Shown: positions 13,561 to 20,872 of the stretch, piece after piece
How positions within the stretch are numbered: position 1 is the first letter of the stretch
How the letters are laid out: each line of letters begins with the position of its first letter
From: Candidatus Falkowbacteria bacterium RIFCSPLOWO2_02_FULL_45_15
Lineage (GTDB): Bacteria > Patescibacteriota > Patescibacteriia > Patescibacteriales > XYC2-FULL-47-12
Direction of reading: 5' to 3'
Assembly: GCA_001777995.1 (NCBI GenBank)
Contig: MFFV01000039.1
Coordinates: 1-20,872, forward strand
DNA length: 20,872 bases
Position numbers and translations under genes: made by a program
Notes under the pieces: generated by a model
Database searches by the model: none
The model's input: the letters and a program-made list of their open reading frames with translations, nothing else
What the model was told of the DNA's origin: nothing

Positions 13561-14409
13561 CTAATTTCTATCCTTTAAGTATTCCTCCAGCGCCTCTTCG
13601 TAATCGCGCAATTTCGGAAATTTTGTATTTAACAAAGTTCCATATTTAGGTCTTTTCGCCGGCCGGGGGAATTCATTTGCTGCCACTGGAATTAGTTTAA
13701 CTTTTTTGCCTAAGATGTCAAACAAGGCGCGCGCGCCTTCGTACCAAGTGCGGGGGTTGGCATTAACCAGATGATAAATGCCGCTGGCATGGCTTTCTTG
13801 CCAAAGAATGTTAGTAGCTTGCACTAAATCGGGCGCGTAAGTAAAGTTGCTTAATTCATCATCAACCACGCGCAGTTCAATTTGCTTGGTAGAAAGTCTA
13901 AGCATTTGGGCAAAAAAATTTTCTTTCGCCATTGTACTTTTCCCTTTGGCGCCAAACAATTTAGAGGTACGAATTAAGTAATATTTTAAATTAGAACGGC
14001 GTAAAATTTCCCGCTCGCCCAATAATTTTGATTGGCCGTATTTATTAACAGGATTAGGGGGCTCACTTTCTTGGTAGCCATCTTTTTTATCGCCGGCGAA
14101 AACATAATTAGTTGAATAGTGCACTAAAGTAGCGTTGAGCGCTAAACAAACATCAGCCAAGTAGCCGAGCGCGTAGCCGTTTATTTTTTTAGCTAATTCA
14201 AATTCAGCGTCTTGCCCGCAAGCGTCAACGGCGTTATAAGCCGCCGCGTTAATGACAACTGCTGGTTTTAAATCAGATATTTTTTGTTTAACTTGTTTTT
14301 CATCCGTAATATCAATTTCTTCCCTGTCCCAGCCAACTGCCTGCGGAAATATCTTTAGTAATTCTTGCCCTAACATTCCTTGCGCGCCGATGATTAAAAT
14401 TTTATTCAT
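13561..14409 (-). CDS. rmlD: dTDP-4-dehydrorhamnose reductase
   Basis: A 282-residue short-chain dehydrogenase for the last step of dTDP-rhamnose synthesis (NADPH-dependent 4-keto reduction). It has the Rossmann motif GAQGMLG (8-14), the catalytic S/T at STNYVFAG (99-106; usually STDYVFDG) and Y124-GQS-K128. The RPKYGTLLNT stretch near 253-262 resembles the RmlD substrate-binding RPxxSxL region. Its ATG overlaps the rmlB stop (ATGA, 14406-14409). Confidence 0.92.
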   Translation of the reverse strand: MNKILIIGAQGMLGQELLKIFPQAVGWDREEIDITDEKQVKQKISDLKPAVVINAAAYNAVDACGQDAEFELAKKINGYALGYLADVCLALNATLVHYSTNYVFAGDKKDGYQESEPPNPVNKYGQSKLLGEREILRRSNLKYYLIRTSKLFGAKGKSTMAKENFFAQMLRLSTKQIELRVVDDELSNFTYAPDLVQATNILWQESHASGIYHLVNANPRTWYEGARALFDILGKKVKLIPVAANEFPRPAKRPKYGTLLNTKFPKLRDYEEALEEYLKDRN

Positions 14410-15353
14410 ATCTTATGCCATTCTATAGTTTTGTTTAACCCCTCTGCAAAATTAACTTGCGGCTGCCAGCCTAATTCGCTCCGCAATTTACTGTCATCAA
14501 TAGCGTAGCGAAAATCATGGCCTTTTCTGTCCTCCGCATATTCAATTAAACTTGCGTCTTTGCCTAATAAATTTATTAATTTTTTAGCTAATTCCAAATT
14601 AGTAACCTCTTTTTCTTTATTGCCTTTGCCGCCGATTAAATAAGTTTCTCCTATTTTTCCTTTCTTAATGATAAAATCAATGGCGCGGCAGTGGTCTTCC
14701 ACATACAGCCAGTCGCGGATGTTTTGTCCCGTGCCGTAAAGCGGCACTGGTTTATTTTGCAGTAAGTTAGTAATAAAAAGCGGGATGAGTTTTTCCCGGT
14801 GCTGGCGCGGACCGTAATTATTGGAACAGTTAGAAATAGTTATAGGCAGGTTATGGGTATGCCAGTAAGCGCGCACTAAATGGTCGGCTCCCGCTTTGGA
14901 AGCGCTGTAAGGGCTGCGCGGGTCATAGGGCGTATGCTCGTTAAACGGCGGCTCATTAGGCCCTAACGAACCGAAAACTTCATCGGTAGAAATATGGTGA
15001 AATCTTTTTTTCCCCTGTTTTAAAGCGGCGTCCAATAATACCTGCGTACCTAAAACGTTTGTGCGCACAAACGGCGTACTGTCTATTATTGAATTGTCCA
15101 CATGGCTTTCCGCGGCAAAATGCACCACTAAATCAACCTCTTGCATTACTTCATTAACCATTTGCGGGTCGCAAATATTACCCAAAACAAATTGGTAATT
15201 TTCCTTGTTAGGCAAATTTTTTAAGTTGTCCACATTGCCGGCGTAAGTTAAAGCGTCCAGATTAATAATTTTATCATCGGGATATTTTTTTAACCAGTAG
15301 TGGATGAAATTTGAGCCGATAAAGCCGGCGCCGCCGGTAACGAGAAGCTTCAT
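14406..15353 (-). CDS. rmlB: dTDP-glucose 4,6-dehydratase
   Basis: A 315-residue extended SDR enzyme converting dTDP-glucose to dTDP-4-keto-6-deoxyglucose using bound NAD. GGAGFIG (7-13) is the NAD motif, the catalytic T123-D124-E125 lie in ISTDEVFG, Y149 and K153 in YSASK, and NNYGPRQ and RDWLYVEDH follow as in RmlB. QHREKLIP replaces the usual QFPEKLIP. Start ATG 15353; its stop overlaps the rmlD start. Confidence 0.94.
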   Translation of the reverse strand: MKLLVTGGAGFIGSNFIHYWLKKYPDDKIINLDALTYAGNVDNLKNLPNKENYQFVLGNICDPQMVNEVMQEVDLVVHFAAESHVDNSIIDSTPFVRTNVLGTQVLLDAALKQGKKRFHHISTDEVFGSLGPNEPPFNEHTPYDPRSPYSASKAGADHLVRAYWHTHNLPITISNCSNNYGPRQHREKLIPLFITNLLQNKPVPLYGTGQNIRDWLYVEDHCRAIDFIIKKGKIGETYLIGGKGNKEKEVTNLELAKKLINLLGKDASLIEYAEDRKGHDFRYAIDDSKLRSELGWQPQVNFAEGLNKTIEWHKI

Positions 15354-15364
15354 ATAAAATGTTT

Positions 15365-15775
15365 TTATGCTTTAATGTTATCTGTTATGTGCCGCGCGAC
15401 TCTCGCCGCCTCTCCTTCTGCGTAAGGTTCACCGCGCCATAAGCGGTGTTCGTCGCGGGCAAAGCGCGGTATGATGTGCCAATGCGTATGCATTACTATT
15501 TGCCCGGCGGCGGCGCCGTTGTTTACGCCCAAATTCCAGGCGTCAGCTTTAACCGCCCGCATAACCGCCGGCGCGATTTTTTTCATTGCCGCGGCCATCG
15601 CCTGCAATAATTCATCCGGCGTATCCAGTGTTGTTTCGTAATGCTCTTTGGGTATCAGCAAAGTATGCCCGGGATTAACCGGATTAATATCTAAAAACGC
15701 CAAGACCTTTTCATCTTCGTATACTTTATAACTTGGCAATTCGCCCGCGACAATTTTGCAAAAGATGCAATCCAT
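15365..15775 (-). CDS. HIT-family nucleotide hydrolase/transferase
   Basis: A 136-residue histidine-triad protein. H96-T-H98-W-H100 is the catalytic HxHxH with H98 as the expected nucleophile, and DINPVNPGHTLLIPKEHY (29-46) is the conserved nucleotide-binding stretch. CIFCKI at the N-terminus (C3, C6) matches the zinc site of Hint-type members. It likely hydrolyses adenosine- or other nucleotide phosphoramidate/diphosphate bonds. It lies 5 nt after the cupin stop and 11 nt before rmlB, so it is embedded in the nucleotide-sugar operon; whether it acts on nucleotide sugars there is unknown. Confidence 0.9.
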   Translation of the reverse strand: MDCIFCKIVAGELPSYKVYEDEKVLAFLDINPVNPGHTLLIPKEHYETTLDTPDELLQAMAAAMKKIAPAVMRAVKADAWNLGVNNGAAAGQIVMHTHWHIIPRFARDEHRLWRGEPYAEGEAARVARHITDNIKA

Positions 15776-15780
15776 AAGCG

Positions 15781-16254
15781 TTATGTGATTTTATACGGCG
15801 ATTGCGGATTACTTTCCCAGCGAATTTCATCCACTTCTTCTTTTTTCCCTTCGCCGGCGTAAAGTTTGTCCGGGATATTTATTACGTAGCCGTCGGTTTT
15901 GGAAATGCATTTGTAGCCATGCACCACGCCGGGCGGCACAATAACCAGCGTAGGATTTTTCTCGCCGACTCGCAATATTTCATATTGCTTGGCGGTTTGG
16001 GAAGGCCCGTGCCGGTGCGTGGCCGTACGCGCGTCCCATAAATGCAGATGGAACGACCCCGGCCCGACAAAAACAAAACAGTCCGACTGATATACATGTT
16101 CATGCGGTCCGCGCACAAACCCCGATTTAGTCATACTGACATAAGCCATTACTGGCACAAAATTTTTCATTTCATCGCTGCGCCAAAATTCCGCGAGCCA
16201 GCCGCGTTTATCTTTACTGATCGTTATTTTCTTTGTTATTACTCCTTCAATCAT
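15781..16254 (-). CDS. RmlC-like cupin, putative dTDP-4-dehydrorhamnose 3,5-epimerase
   Basis: A 157-residue cupin of the RmlC/COG1898 type. RGPHEH (48-53) corresponds to the RGxHxQ motif with catalytic His, PPGVVHGYKC (107-116) to the P-x-G-x-x-HGF motif, and a Tyr near 132 (DKLYAGEGKK) is placed like the RmlC catalytic Tyr. The active-site Lys of RmlC (in QxKLV) is not evident: the aligned stretch reads QSDCFVF. The protein is shorter than RmlC (about 180 aa). It is the only candidate for the missing RmlC step in this otherwise complete Rml set, but a related isomerase or lectin-like role is possible. Its start overlaps the preceding 59-aa gene by 8 nt. Confidence 0.72.
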   Translation of the reverse strand: MIEGVITKKITISKDKRGWLAEFWRSDEMKNFVPVMAYVSMTKSGFVRGPHEHVYQSDCFVFVGPGSFHLHLWDARTATHRHGPSQTAKQYEILRVGEKNPTLVIVPPGVVHGYKCISKTDGYVINIPDKLYAGEGKKEEVDEIRWESNPQSPYKIT

Positions 16255-16426
16255 GCTTTTTTATTAATAATAAAACTATACCACTCAAAATCCATAAAAT
16301 CAAGACAAAATTAAGGCTAAAATATGCCTGGACGATGTCGGGGAAAAAAAATTCCATGACGATAAAAATAAATAGCGTTATGGTGAGAGCGTAAAAGATT
16401 TCGCGGATGATTATATATAATTTCAT
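16247..16426 (-). CDS. 59-aa two-helix membrane protein, unknown
   Basis: This small gene fills what otherwise looks like a 168-bp gap. It starts at ATG 16426, with GGAG 6 nt upstream, and ends at TGA 16249-16247. Its start overlaps the 488-aa gene's stop (ATGA) and its end overlaps the cupin start by 8 nt (ATGATTGA). That is the pattern of a translationally coupled operon gene. Residues 10-29 (IFYALTITLFIFIVMEFFF) and about 36-55 (FSLNFVLILWILSGIVLLLI) form two hydrophobic helices around a short PDIVQAY turn, ending KKHD. I do not recognise it. It may partner the upstream anchored protein. Confidence 0.8.
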   Translation of the reverse strand: MKLYIIIREIFYALTITLFIFIVMEFFFPDIVQAYFSLNFVLILWILSGIVLLLIKKHD

Positions 16427-17889
16427 AATATCTCCTTTATTTTATCCCACAAACTCTTACCTGTTAGTTTAATATTAATGCTTTTGATTTCAACATAATC
16501 GTCTGCCTCGTCGCCGGCGATTAACCCGGGCACGGAGATTATAAAGCTGTAATTATTCTGGTAACGGAAAGCTTTGGTTAAATCAAAGGAGATGGTTTTC
16601 GTTTTCCATTCTCCTTGAGGGCGACACGTCGACGCGTCGCTTTCTCCACACGGCGAATAAGTTGTAATGAGGTAATTTACTTTTTCCGCGTCAACATCGC
16701 TGATTTTTATCATCTTTTTGTAATCTGGATTAGCTAAGGCATTGGCCGAAAAGCTAAAAACGCCGGCGCCGGAAATAATAACGTCGCTTATTTCCAGTTG
16801 GACGATGGTTTTATTTTGGCGAGTAGGCAAAGAAAACTGGCGATAAGTTTCGGCTAGGGGTAATTTTTGTTTATTAACTAAAATCGTTTGCAAACTCGCG
16901 GCGTTCAAAGTGCTGGCCGTTACTTCCGGCGCATCGGCGTAAATTATCGTTTTATTTTTGTCGTTTTGCCCCCCTAGCCAAACCCTGTTGATAAAAGAAA
17001 CGACCGTTTGCGCGGTGTTAATGTCATCCGTAATAATATCGTCGTCAGCAATAACCGCGATTTTATAAAATCCTTCCGGCAAATCGTTTAAATTTAAATT
17101 AACAGCGCCGGCGGCCATTCTTTGCCTCTGTTCTTCTCCGCTCCGCTCATCGGCTAAATATTTTTCGGCGATCGGCTCGTTTCGGTAATAAACGATAATT
17201 TTAACGTCATCCTTATCTTTATTAATGTTTAAATCGCTAAAATTAAACTTAAAATTTAGCGGCTCGTTTTTAATATAGGTATAAAATTGGTACGCGCCGC
17301 GTAACGGTGGGGTGTCATTGCGATCCGCCAGCTGGCGGAGAAGCAATCCCGTTGATGTTTGGTAGCCTTCAATATATTTAATTTGCGGTAAATCGTAATG
17401 ATAAGCCAAAATTTCATTACGCGCTGGCAAATTATTTAAAAATTCATTAATATTTTTAAATTTTGGCTCGCGCTGCAATAAAATAACGCCGTCTTGTTCA
17501 AGCGTGCTCCAGTTTAATCTATCAATAATTTTATTCTCCAACGGTTTTAATGCATAATTTTTCCGCTCATCCGCCTGCAAGCCGACCTCTATAATATTAT
17601 TTTGCCCGCTATCGCGGTAAACGAAAGTTACTCTTGCTTCGTTAAAAGTACGCTGGGTATTGACGTTAAAATAAACCGGCTCGCCTAAAATTGGCTGCGT
17701 GCAGTTCGCCCGCTCTATTTCCCCTACCCGCTCTTTTGGCTTTAATTTTTGGATAAAAAAAGAATTGTCGCAGGGCGTAACAGAATAAATAATTTTGCCG
17801 GCCGGGGCAACCGCTTGATAGATTAAAAATAAAACCATCAAGCTCAAGGCGCTATGCGAAACAAGGCGTATCTTTAAAGCCAACGACAT
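16423..17889 (-). CDS. Membrane-anchored exported protein, unknown
   Basis: A 488-residue protein I do not recognise. Residues 8-29 form an N-terminal signal anchor (VSHSALSLMVLFLIYQAVA); the rest is predicted to be beta-rich and outside the membrane. Four cysteines only (C40, C63, C414, C422), all in the exported part, could form disulfides. Short Asp-rich turns recur (DKDD, ADDDIITDD, DEADD), suggesting metal binding or surface loops. Codons 180-193 (GLLLRQLADRNDT) are encoded by a palindromic element (17313-17351) read through without frame loss. It sits between glycosyltransferase and nucleotide-sugar genes, so a role in glycan attachment or surface display is a guess. No SD is seen. Confidence 0.75.
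   Translation of the reverse strand: MSLALKIRLVSHSALSLMVLFLIYQAVAPAGKIIYSVTPCDNSFFIQKLKPKERVGEIERANCTQPILGEPVYFNVNTQRTFNEARVTFVYRDSGQNNIIEVGLQADERKNYALKPLENKIIDRLNWSTLEQDGVILLQREPKFKNINEFLNNLPARNEILAYHYDLPQIKYIEGYQTSTGLLLRQLADRNDTPPLRGAYQFYTYIKNEPLNFKFNFSDLNINKDKDDVKIIVYYRNEPIAEKYLADERSGEEQRQRMAAGAVNLNLNDLPEGFYKIAVIADDDIITDDINTAQTVVSFINRVWLGGQNDKNKTIIYADAPEVTASTLNAASLQTILVNKQKLPLAETYRQFSLPTRQNKTIVQLEISDVIISGAGVFSFSANALANPDYKKMIKISDVDAEKVNYLITTYSPCGESDASTCRPQGEWKTKTISFDLTKAFRYQNNYSFIISVPGLIAGDEADDYVEIKSINIKLTGKSLWDKIKEIL
17313..17351. repeat. Palindromic element, CGGGATTGCTTC...TCGCAATGACA (copy 2, in-frame)
   Basis: On the minus strand it has the same ends as 7104-7151 (CGGGATTGCTTC and TCGCAATGACA) around a core CCGCCAGCTGGCGG, which is itself a perfect palindrome. 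The 39 bp (13 codons) keep the reading frame of the 488-aa protein open. Confidence 0.75.
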
Positions 17890-17904
17890 ATTTTAAATTT
17901 ATAA

Positions 17905-19089
17905 TTATCCTAATTCGGCAAACACCTTAATTATTTCCCGCGCGCTTTTTTCCCAACTAAACTGTTTGGCGCGCTCTCTGCCGACTCGCGCTAATTCAGC
18001 GCGTAATTTTTTGTCATACGCTAAATTAGCCATCGCGTGCGCCAATTCAGAAATGTTGAAGGGGTCGGCTAAAATAGCGGCGTTGCCCATTATTTCGGGC
18101 AAGCTGGAAACATTACTGACAATGGCCGGCGTGCCGCAAGCCGCCGCCTCTAACGGCGGAAAACCGAAACCTTCGTAGAAGCTCGGATAAATAAAAAAGG
18201 CGGCTAAATTATATAAGTAGGGCCGGTCTTCGTCGGTGATATAATCGGTAAAAATAATGTCGCCGGCAAATTTATTTTTACGCGCTTGTTCGTAAACGCT
18301 TCTCTGCCCCCAGGCCGGCCGGCCGGCAATCACTAAACTTACGGTTTCATCGCCTGTTTCCGCCTGTCCTTCCCAATGCACTAAATCAGCGTGTTGTTCT
18401 TGCCGGAAACGCTCATACGCTTCAAGGATGCCTTCCACATTTTTCCGCGGCTCGATTGTCCCTAAAAACAGCATAAACTTGTCGGGCAGTTGATACTTTT
18501 TTTTAACCTCCGCCAGATACGGCTCGCCGGGGTCGATCGGCCGATATTTAGAGCTGACGCCGGGATAAATAGTTACGATTTTTTTCGGAGAAACGCGGCA
18601 TAGATTTTGGACGTCTTGTTTAGTATTGTTAGAAACGGCTACGATGCGACTCGCTTGGCGCAACATTTTTTTAACGTTAATGCTTCTCTGCCAAAAATTA
18701 TGGCGGGTGGAAAAATAATGCGGATAACGCAAAAAAGACAAATCATGGACGGTGATTACTCTGCGGCATCGCTTACTGCAAGCCAGGAAATTAAAATTAG
18801 GCATAAAAAAAATATCAGCGCCTAACTTAAGGTCTATTTTTGGCCGGTGAAAAATTTTGAAGAGCAAATAATTTAAAATCTTGTTGGGATAAGAAAATTT
18901 CACTACCGTTACGTTAGGAAAATTGAATTTAGGGACCCGAGCCGATAAGTCACGGTAGGAATTATAAAAAAGTTTGTAATGATTTATTTTGTCTTGGGTA
19001 AAAATTGCCGTTAATAACAGGCGCGTATATTCCGATACGCCGGAGTAATACTCGTCCATTAGGGGCCGGATGTCTATGCCGATAACCAT
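17905..19089 (-). CDS. GT4-family glycosyltransferase 1
   Basis: A 394-residue GT-B fold glycosyltransferase. The N-terminal domain starts IGIDIRPLM and has an SGVSEYTRLL acceptor-side loop. LGTIEPRKN (about 209-217) is the donor-site Arg-Lys motif, and EGFGFPPLEAAACGTP gives the E-x7-E pair (E306, E314) of GT4 enzymes. It has no membrane helix and probably works at the inner membrane surface, adding a sugar from a nucleotide donor to a lipid-linked acceptor. The sugar is unknown. ATG 19089 was chosen over a TTG 27 nt upstream because the fold begins there; neither has a clear SD. Confidence 0.9.
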   Translation of the reverse strand: MVIGIDIRPLMDEYYSGVSEYTRLLLTAIFTQDKINHYKLFYNSYRDLSARVPKFNFPNVTVVKFSYPNKILNYLLFKIFHRPKIDLKLGADIFFMPNFNFLACSKRCRRVITVHDLSFLRYPHYFSTRHNFWQRSINVKKMLRQASRIVAVSNNTKQDVQNLCRVSPKKIVTIYPGVSSKYRPIDPGEPYLAEVKKKYQLPDKFMLFLGTIEPRKNVEGILEAYERFRQEQHADLVHWEGQAETGDETVSLVIAGRPAWGQRSVYEQARKNKFAGDIIFTDYITDEDRPYLYNLAAFFIYPSFYEGFGFPPLEAAACGTPAIVSNVSSLPEIMGNAAILADPFNISELAHAMANLAYDKKLRAELARVGRERAKQFSWEKSAREIIKVFAELG

Positions 19090-19136
19090 AACAGAAATTT
19101 TACAATAATTAGGCAATAATTTAACGGTAATTTTAA

Positions 19137-19174
19137 AATTATTGTTAAATTTCCGTTCAATTATTGTTAAATTT
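19137..19174. repeat. Tandem 16-bp direct repeat at the 3' end of glycosyltransferase 2
   Basis: AATTATTGTTAAATTT occurs at 19137-19152 and 19159-19174, 22 bp apart. The second copy encodes the last residues (KFNNN) of glycosyltransferase 2 and the first lies after its stop. It looks like a small tandem duplication in AT-rich DNA. Confidence 0.6.
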
Positions 19175-20266
19175 ATTTATTATTACGCCCTTTATGTAAT
19201 CCTGAATTTCTTGTTTAAATCTATTTGTATTGAATCTTTCTGCCGATTGCTTTATAACTTGCGGATTAAAATTATAATTATGATACAGAAAGCGCAAGAC
19301 TGCGCCAGCTAACTCCTCCCAGGTCTGCTGATGGAAAAAAATTCCGGAAACATTTTCTCGGATCGTTTCCAGCGCTCCGCCGCGCCCATAAGCTATCACT
19401 GGCCGGCCGCTGGCGAGCACCTCCACCGCCGTGATGCCGAAATCTTCTTCTTGCGGATGAATAAAAGCAAGGCAGCGGGACATTAAATTCGCTTTTTCCT
19501 CTTCGGTTATCCTGCCTAAGAATTGGACGTTAGCGCGCGCCATCTTTTGCAGCCGTTTCCAATCCGGCCCGTCGCCAAAAATTTTCAAGGGAATATTTAA
19601 CTTATTAAACGCCTGAATTGCCAAATCCAATCTTTTGTGGGGGATGAAACGGCCGCCCGCTAAAAAATAGTTGCCGATATTTTGGCTGATGTTAAACTTA
19701 TTTACTTCAACCGGCGGATAAATTACCGCGCTTTCCCGGCCGTAATATTTTTTAATTCGCTCTTGGGTTGTTTGAGAATTAGCGATAAAATGGTCAACGC
19801 GTTCCGTGGCCATTTTGTCCCACTGGCGGATGTGGCTGACTTGCCAGCCGACTATTTGTTTTAAAAAACGAGGCAAACGCAACTCGGCTAAATACTGATG
19901 GGAGTAATGCCAAAGATACCGCGTGGGCGTATGGCAATAGCAAAAATGCGCCGCGTCCGGGCGAACGATCACCCCCTTGGCAAAAGAAGAGGCGGAAGAA
20001 ATCACCACCTCATAATCTTCTAAATTCAAGGATTCAATGGCCGTGGGCATTAAGGGCATGTACCATTGATACTTGCTAACGCCGAAAGGCAACTTTTGAA
20101 TGACGGTGCCGTATATTTGCCGCTGCGGAAAATGCCTATTGATGTACTCCGGATTATACAAAAGAGTATAAATAGGCGCTTGCGGATACATTTCCGTAAG
20201 CGCTTTGAACACTTTTTCTCCTCCTCCTTCTTGCGCGAAATGGTCGTGCACTAAAGCTATCCTCAT
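19157..20266 (-). CDS. GT4-family glycosyltransferase 2
   Basis: A 369-residue GT-B glycosyltransferase. GGGEKVF (14-20) is the N-terminal glycine-rich loop, YCHTPTRYLWH (110-120) and ANSQTTQERI follow, PHKRLD (209-214) is the donor Arg-Lys motif, and E274-x7-E282 lies in HPQEEDFGITAVEVLASG. It is close to WbaZ/mannosyltransferase-type GT4 proteins by pattern, but the sugar cannot be set. It is likely the first or second extender after the initiating transferase encoded upstream. Its last codons and stop lie in an AT-rich tandem repeat (19137-19174). Confidence 0.9.
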   Translation of the reverse strand: MRIALVHDHFAQEGGGEKVFKALTEMYPQAPIYTLLYNPEYINRHFPQRQIYGTVIQKLPFGVSKYQWYMPLMPTAIESLNLEDYEVVISSASSFAKGVIVRPDAAHFCYCHTPTRYLWHYSHQYLAELRLPRFLKQIVGWQVSHIRQWDKMATERVDHFIANSQTTQERIKKYYGRESAVIYPPVEVNKFNISQNIGNYFLAGGRFIPHKRLDLAIQAFNKLNIPLKIFGDGPDWKRLQKMARANVQFLGRITEEEKANLMSRCLAFIHPQEEDFGITAVEVLASGRPVIAYGRGGALETIRENVSGIFFHQQTWEELAGAVLRFLYHNYNFNPQVIKQSAERFNTNRFKQEIQDYIKGVIINKFNNN

Positions 20267-20304
20267 AATTCAATTTATATTCTACGGACTAAAAACTACT
20301 TAAA

Positions 20305-20872
20305 CTAAACTACTCTCCTTTTGCGTAAAATAGCCACCGGCGTCTTAAAAATAATGTTAAGGTCAAACCGCAAAGACCAATTTTCAATGTAGTAAGTGTC
20401 CAGCCTCACTTCCTCTTCAAAACTTAAATCGCTCCGGCCGGAAATTTGGGCTAAACCCGTAACCCCGGGCTTAATGGCCAGCACTTTTTTGTGGTGCTTG
20501 GCGTATTTGGCGACTTCGCGCGGCTGATGCGGCCGCGGTCCGACCATGCTCATCGTGCCGGCTAAAACATTAACCAATTGAGGCAACTCGTCAAGGCTCC
20601 AGCGGCGAATCAGCCGCCCTATTTTGGTCAGGCGCGGGTCGTTGGCAATTTTATAAACAGGCCCTTCCTTAGTATTTTGCCTGGCAATCAGTTCCGCTTC
20701 TAATTTTAAGGCCGCCTCACTATTTTTATATTCCTCGCCAATGCAGTATTGCAAATACATGGAGCGAAATTTATAGGTAGTAAAGATTCCATTTTTGCTT
20801 ACCCGTTCATTTTTATAAATTATCGGGCCGCGTGATTCTAACTTTACCAGCAGCGCCACTAAAATTAAGATC
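20305..20872 (-). CDS. Polyprenyl-phosphate sugar-1-phosphate transferase (5' end off window)
   Basis: The C-terminal catalytic part of an initiating glycosyl-1-phosphate transferase (PF02397 type, WbaP/PssA-like), open through the right edge, so the N-terminus is missing. Upstream codons ILIL-VALLVKL suggest the end of the catalytic-domain membrane hairpin; the GTG at 20859 is internal. Conserved motifs: SRGPIIY, ERVSKNG...TTYKFRSM, DPRLTKIGRLIRRWSLDELPQ, SMVGPRP, KPGVTGLAQISGR and DTYYIENWS. The Asp-Glu of SLDELPQ is the expected catalytic pair. It transfers a sugar-1-phosphate to undecaprenyl phosphate and so starts the glycan made by this operon. It may carry an N-terminal membrane domain outside the window. 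Confidence 0.93.
   Translation of the reverse strand, partial: ILILVALLVKLESRGPIIYKNERVSKNGIFTTYKFRSMYLQYCIGEEYKNSEAALKLEAELIARQNTKEGPVYKIANDPRLTKIGRLIRRWSLDELPQLVNVLAGTMSMVGPRPHQPREVAKYAKHHKKVLAIKPGVTGLAQISGRSDLSFEEEVRLDTYYIENWSLRFDLNIIFKTPVAILRKRRVV

Noticed and set aside
1..20872. CRISPR arrays, prophage, insertion sequences or known defence systems
   Set aside because: No regularly spaced repeats, transposase, integrase, phage structural or defence-gene motifs were seen on either strand.

Overview
The window looks like a chromosomal segment of an ultra-small, Patescibacteria/CPR-type bacterium, most likely Parcubacteria-like. This is inferred from gene content and compactness, since no marker phylogeny is possible here. 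Supporting signs are a very short alanyl-tRNA synthetase, a PEGA-domain membrane protein behind murA, a GalU with a non-standard GNGTP motif, AT-rich spacers, tight gene packing, many genes without a Shine-Dalgarno (SD) sequence, and several palindromic dispersed-repeat-like elements. TGA is used as an ordinary stop (for example at 633-635 and 16247-16249), so there is no sign of the UGA=Gly code of Gracilibacteria/Absconditabacteria.

Layout. (1) 1-5240, minus strand: alaS, cysS and an exported coiled-coil M23 peptidase, ending in a hairpin terminator (581-620). Then come a small HExxH metalloprotein and, at the edge, the start of an unknown gene with its own promoter. (2) 5257-6087, plus strand: an island of three unrecognised small ORFs (70, 50 and 36-61 aa) with two strong sigma70-type promoters, inverted repeats in the second leader and a closing terminator. 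(3) 6086-8945, minus strand: an exonuclease/thioredoxin pair, a GlmU-N-like nucleotidyltransferase and a TrmB-family regulator, each unit with a readable promoter and/or terminator. (4) 9046-11939, plus strand: a promoter, tRNA-Glu(CUC), murA starting only 15 nt after the tRNA, and a PEGA/beta-propeller membrane protein. (5) 11958-20872, minus strand: an eleven-gene block for surface glycan synthesis. In transcription order it holds an initiating polyprenyl-phosphate sugar transferase (running off the window), two GT4 glycosyltransferases, a 488-aa anchored exported protein of unknown function, a 59-aa two-helix membrane protein not previously called as an ORF, an RmlC-like cupin, a HIT protein, rmlB, rmlD, rmlA and galU. 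It ends at a bidirectional terminator shared with the murA unit.

How they fit together. Region 5 makes UDP-glucose (GalU) and dTDP-4-keto-deoxysugar/dTDP-rhamnose (RmlA, RmlB, the cupin, RmlD) and has enzymes to start a lipid-linked glycan and extend it. Export and polymerisation genes are not visible and may lie beyond the right edge. MurA and the M23 hydrolase concern peptidoglycan. The least understood parts are the small-ORF island, the 488/59-aa membrane pair, and the palindromic elements. Those elements appear to have been reused as a terminator, a 5' leader, an in-frame coding insert and an SD-like site.
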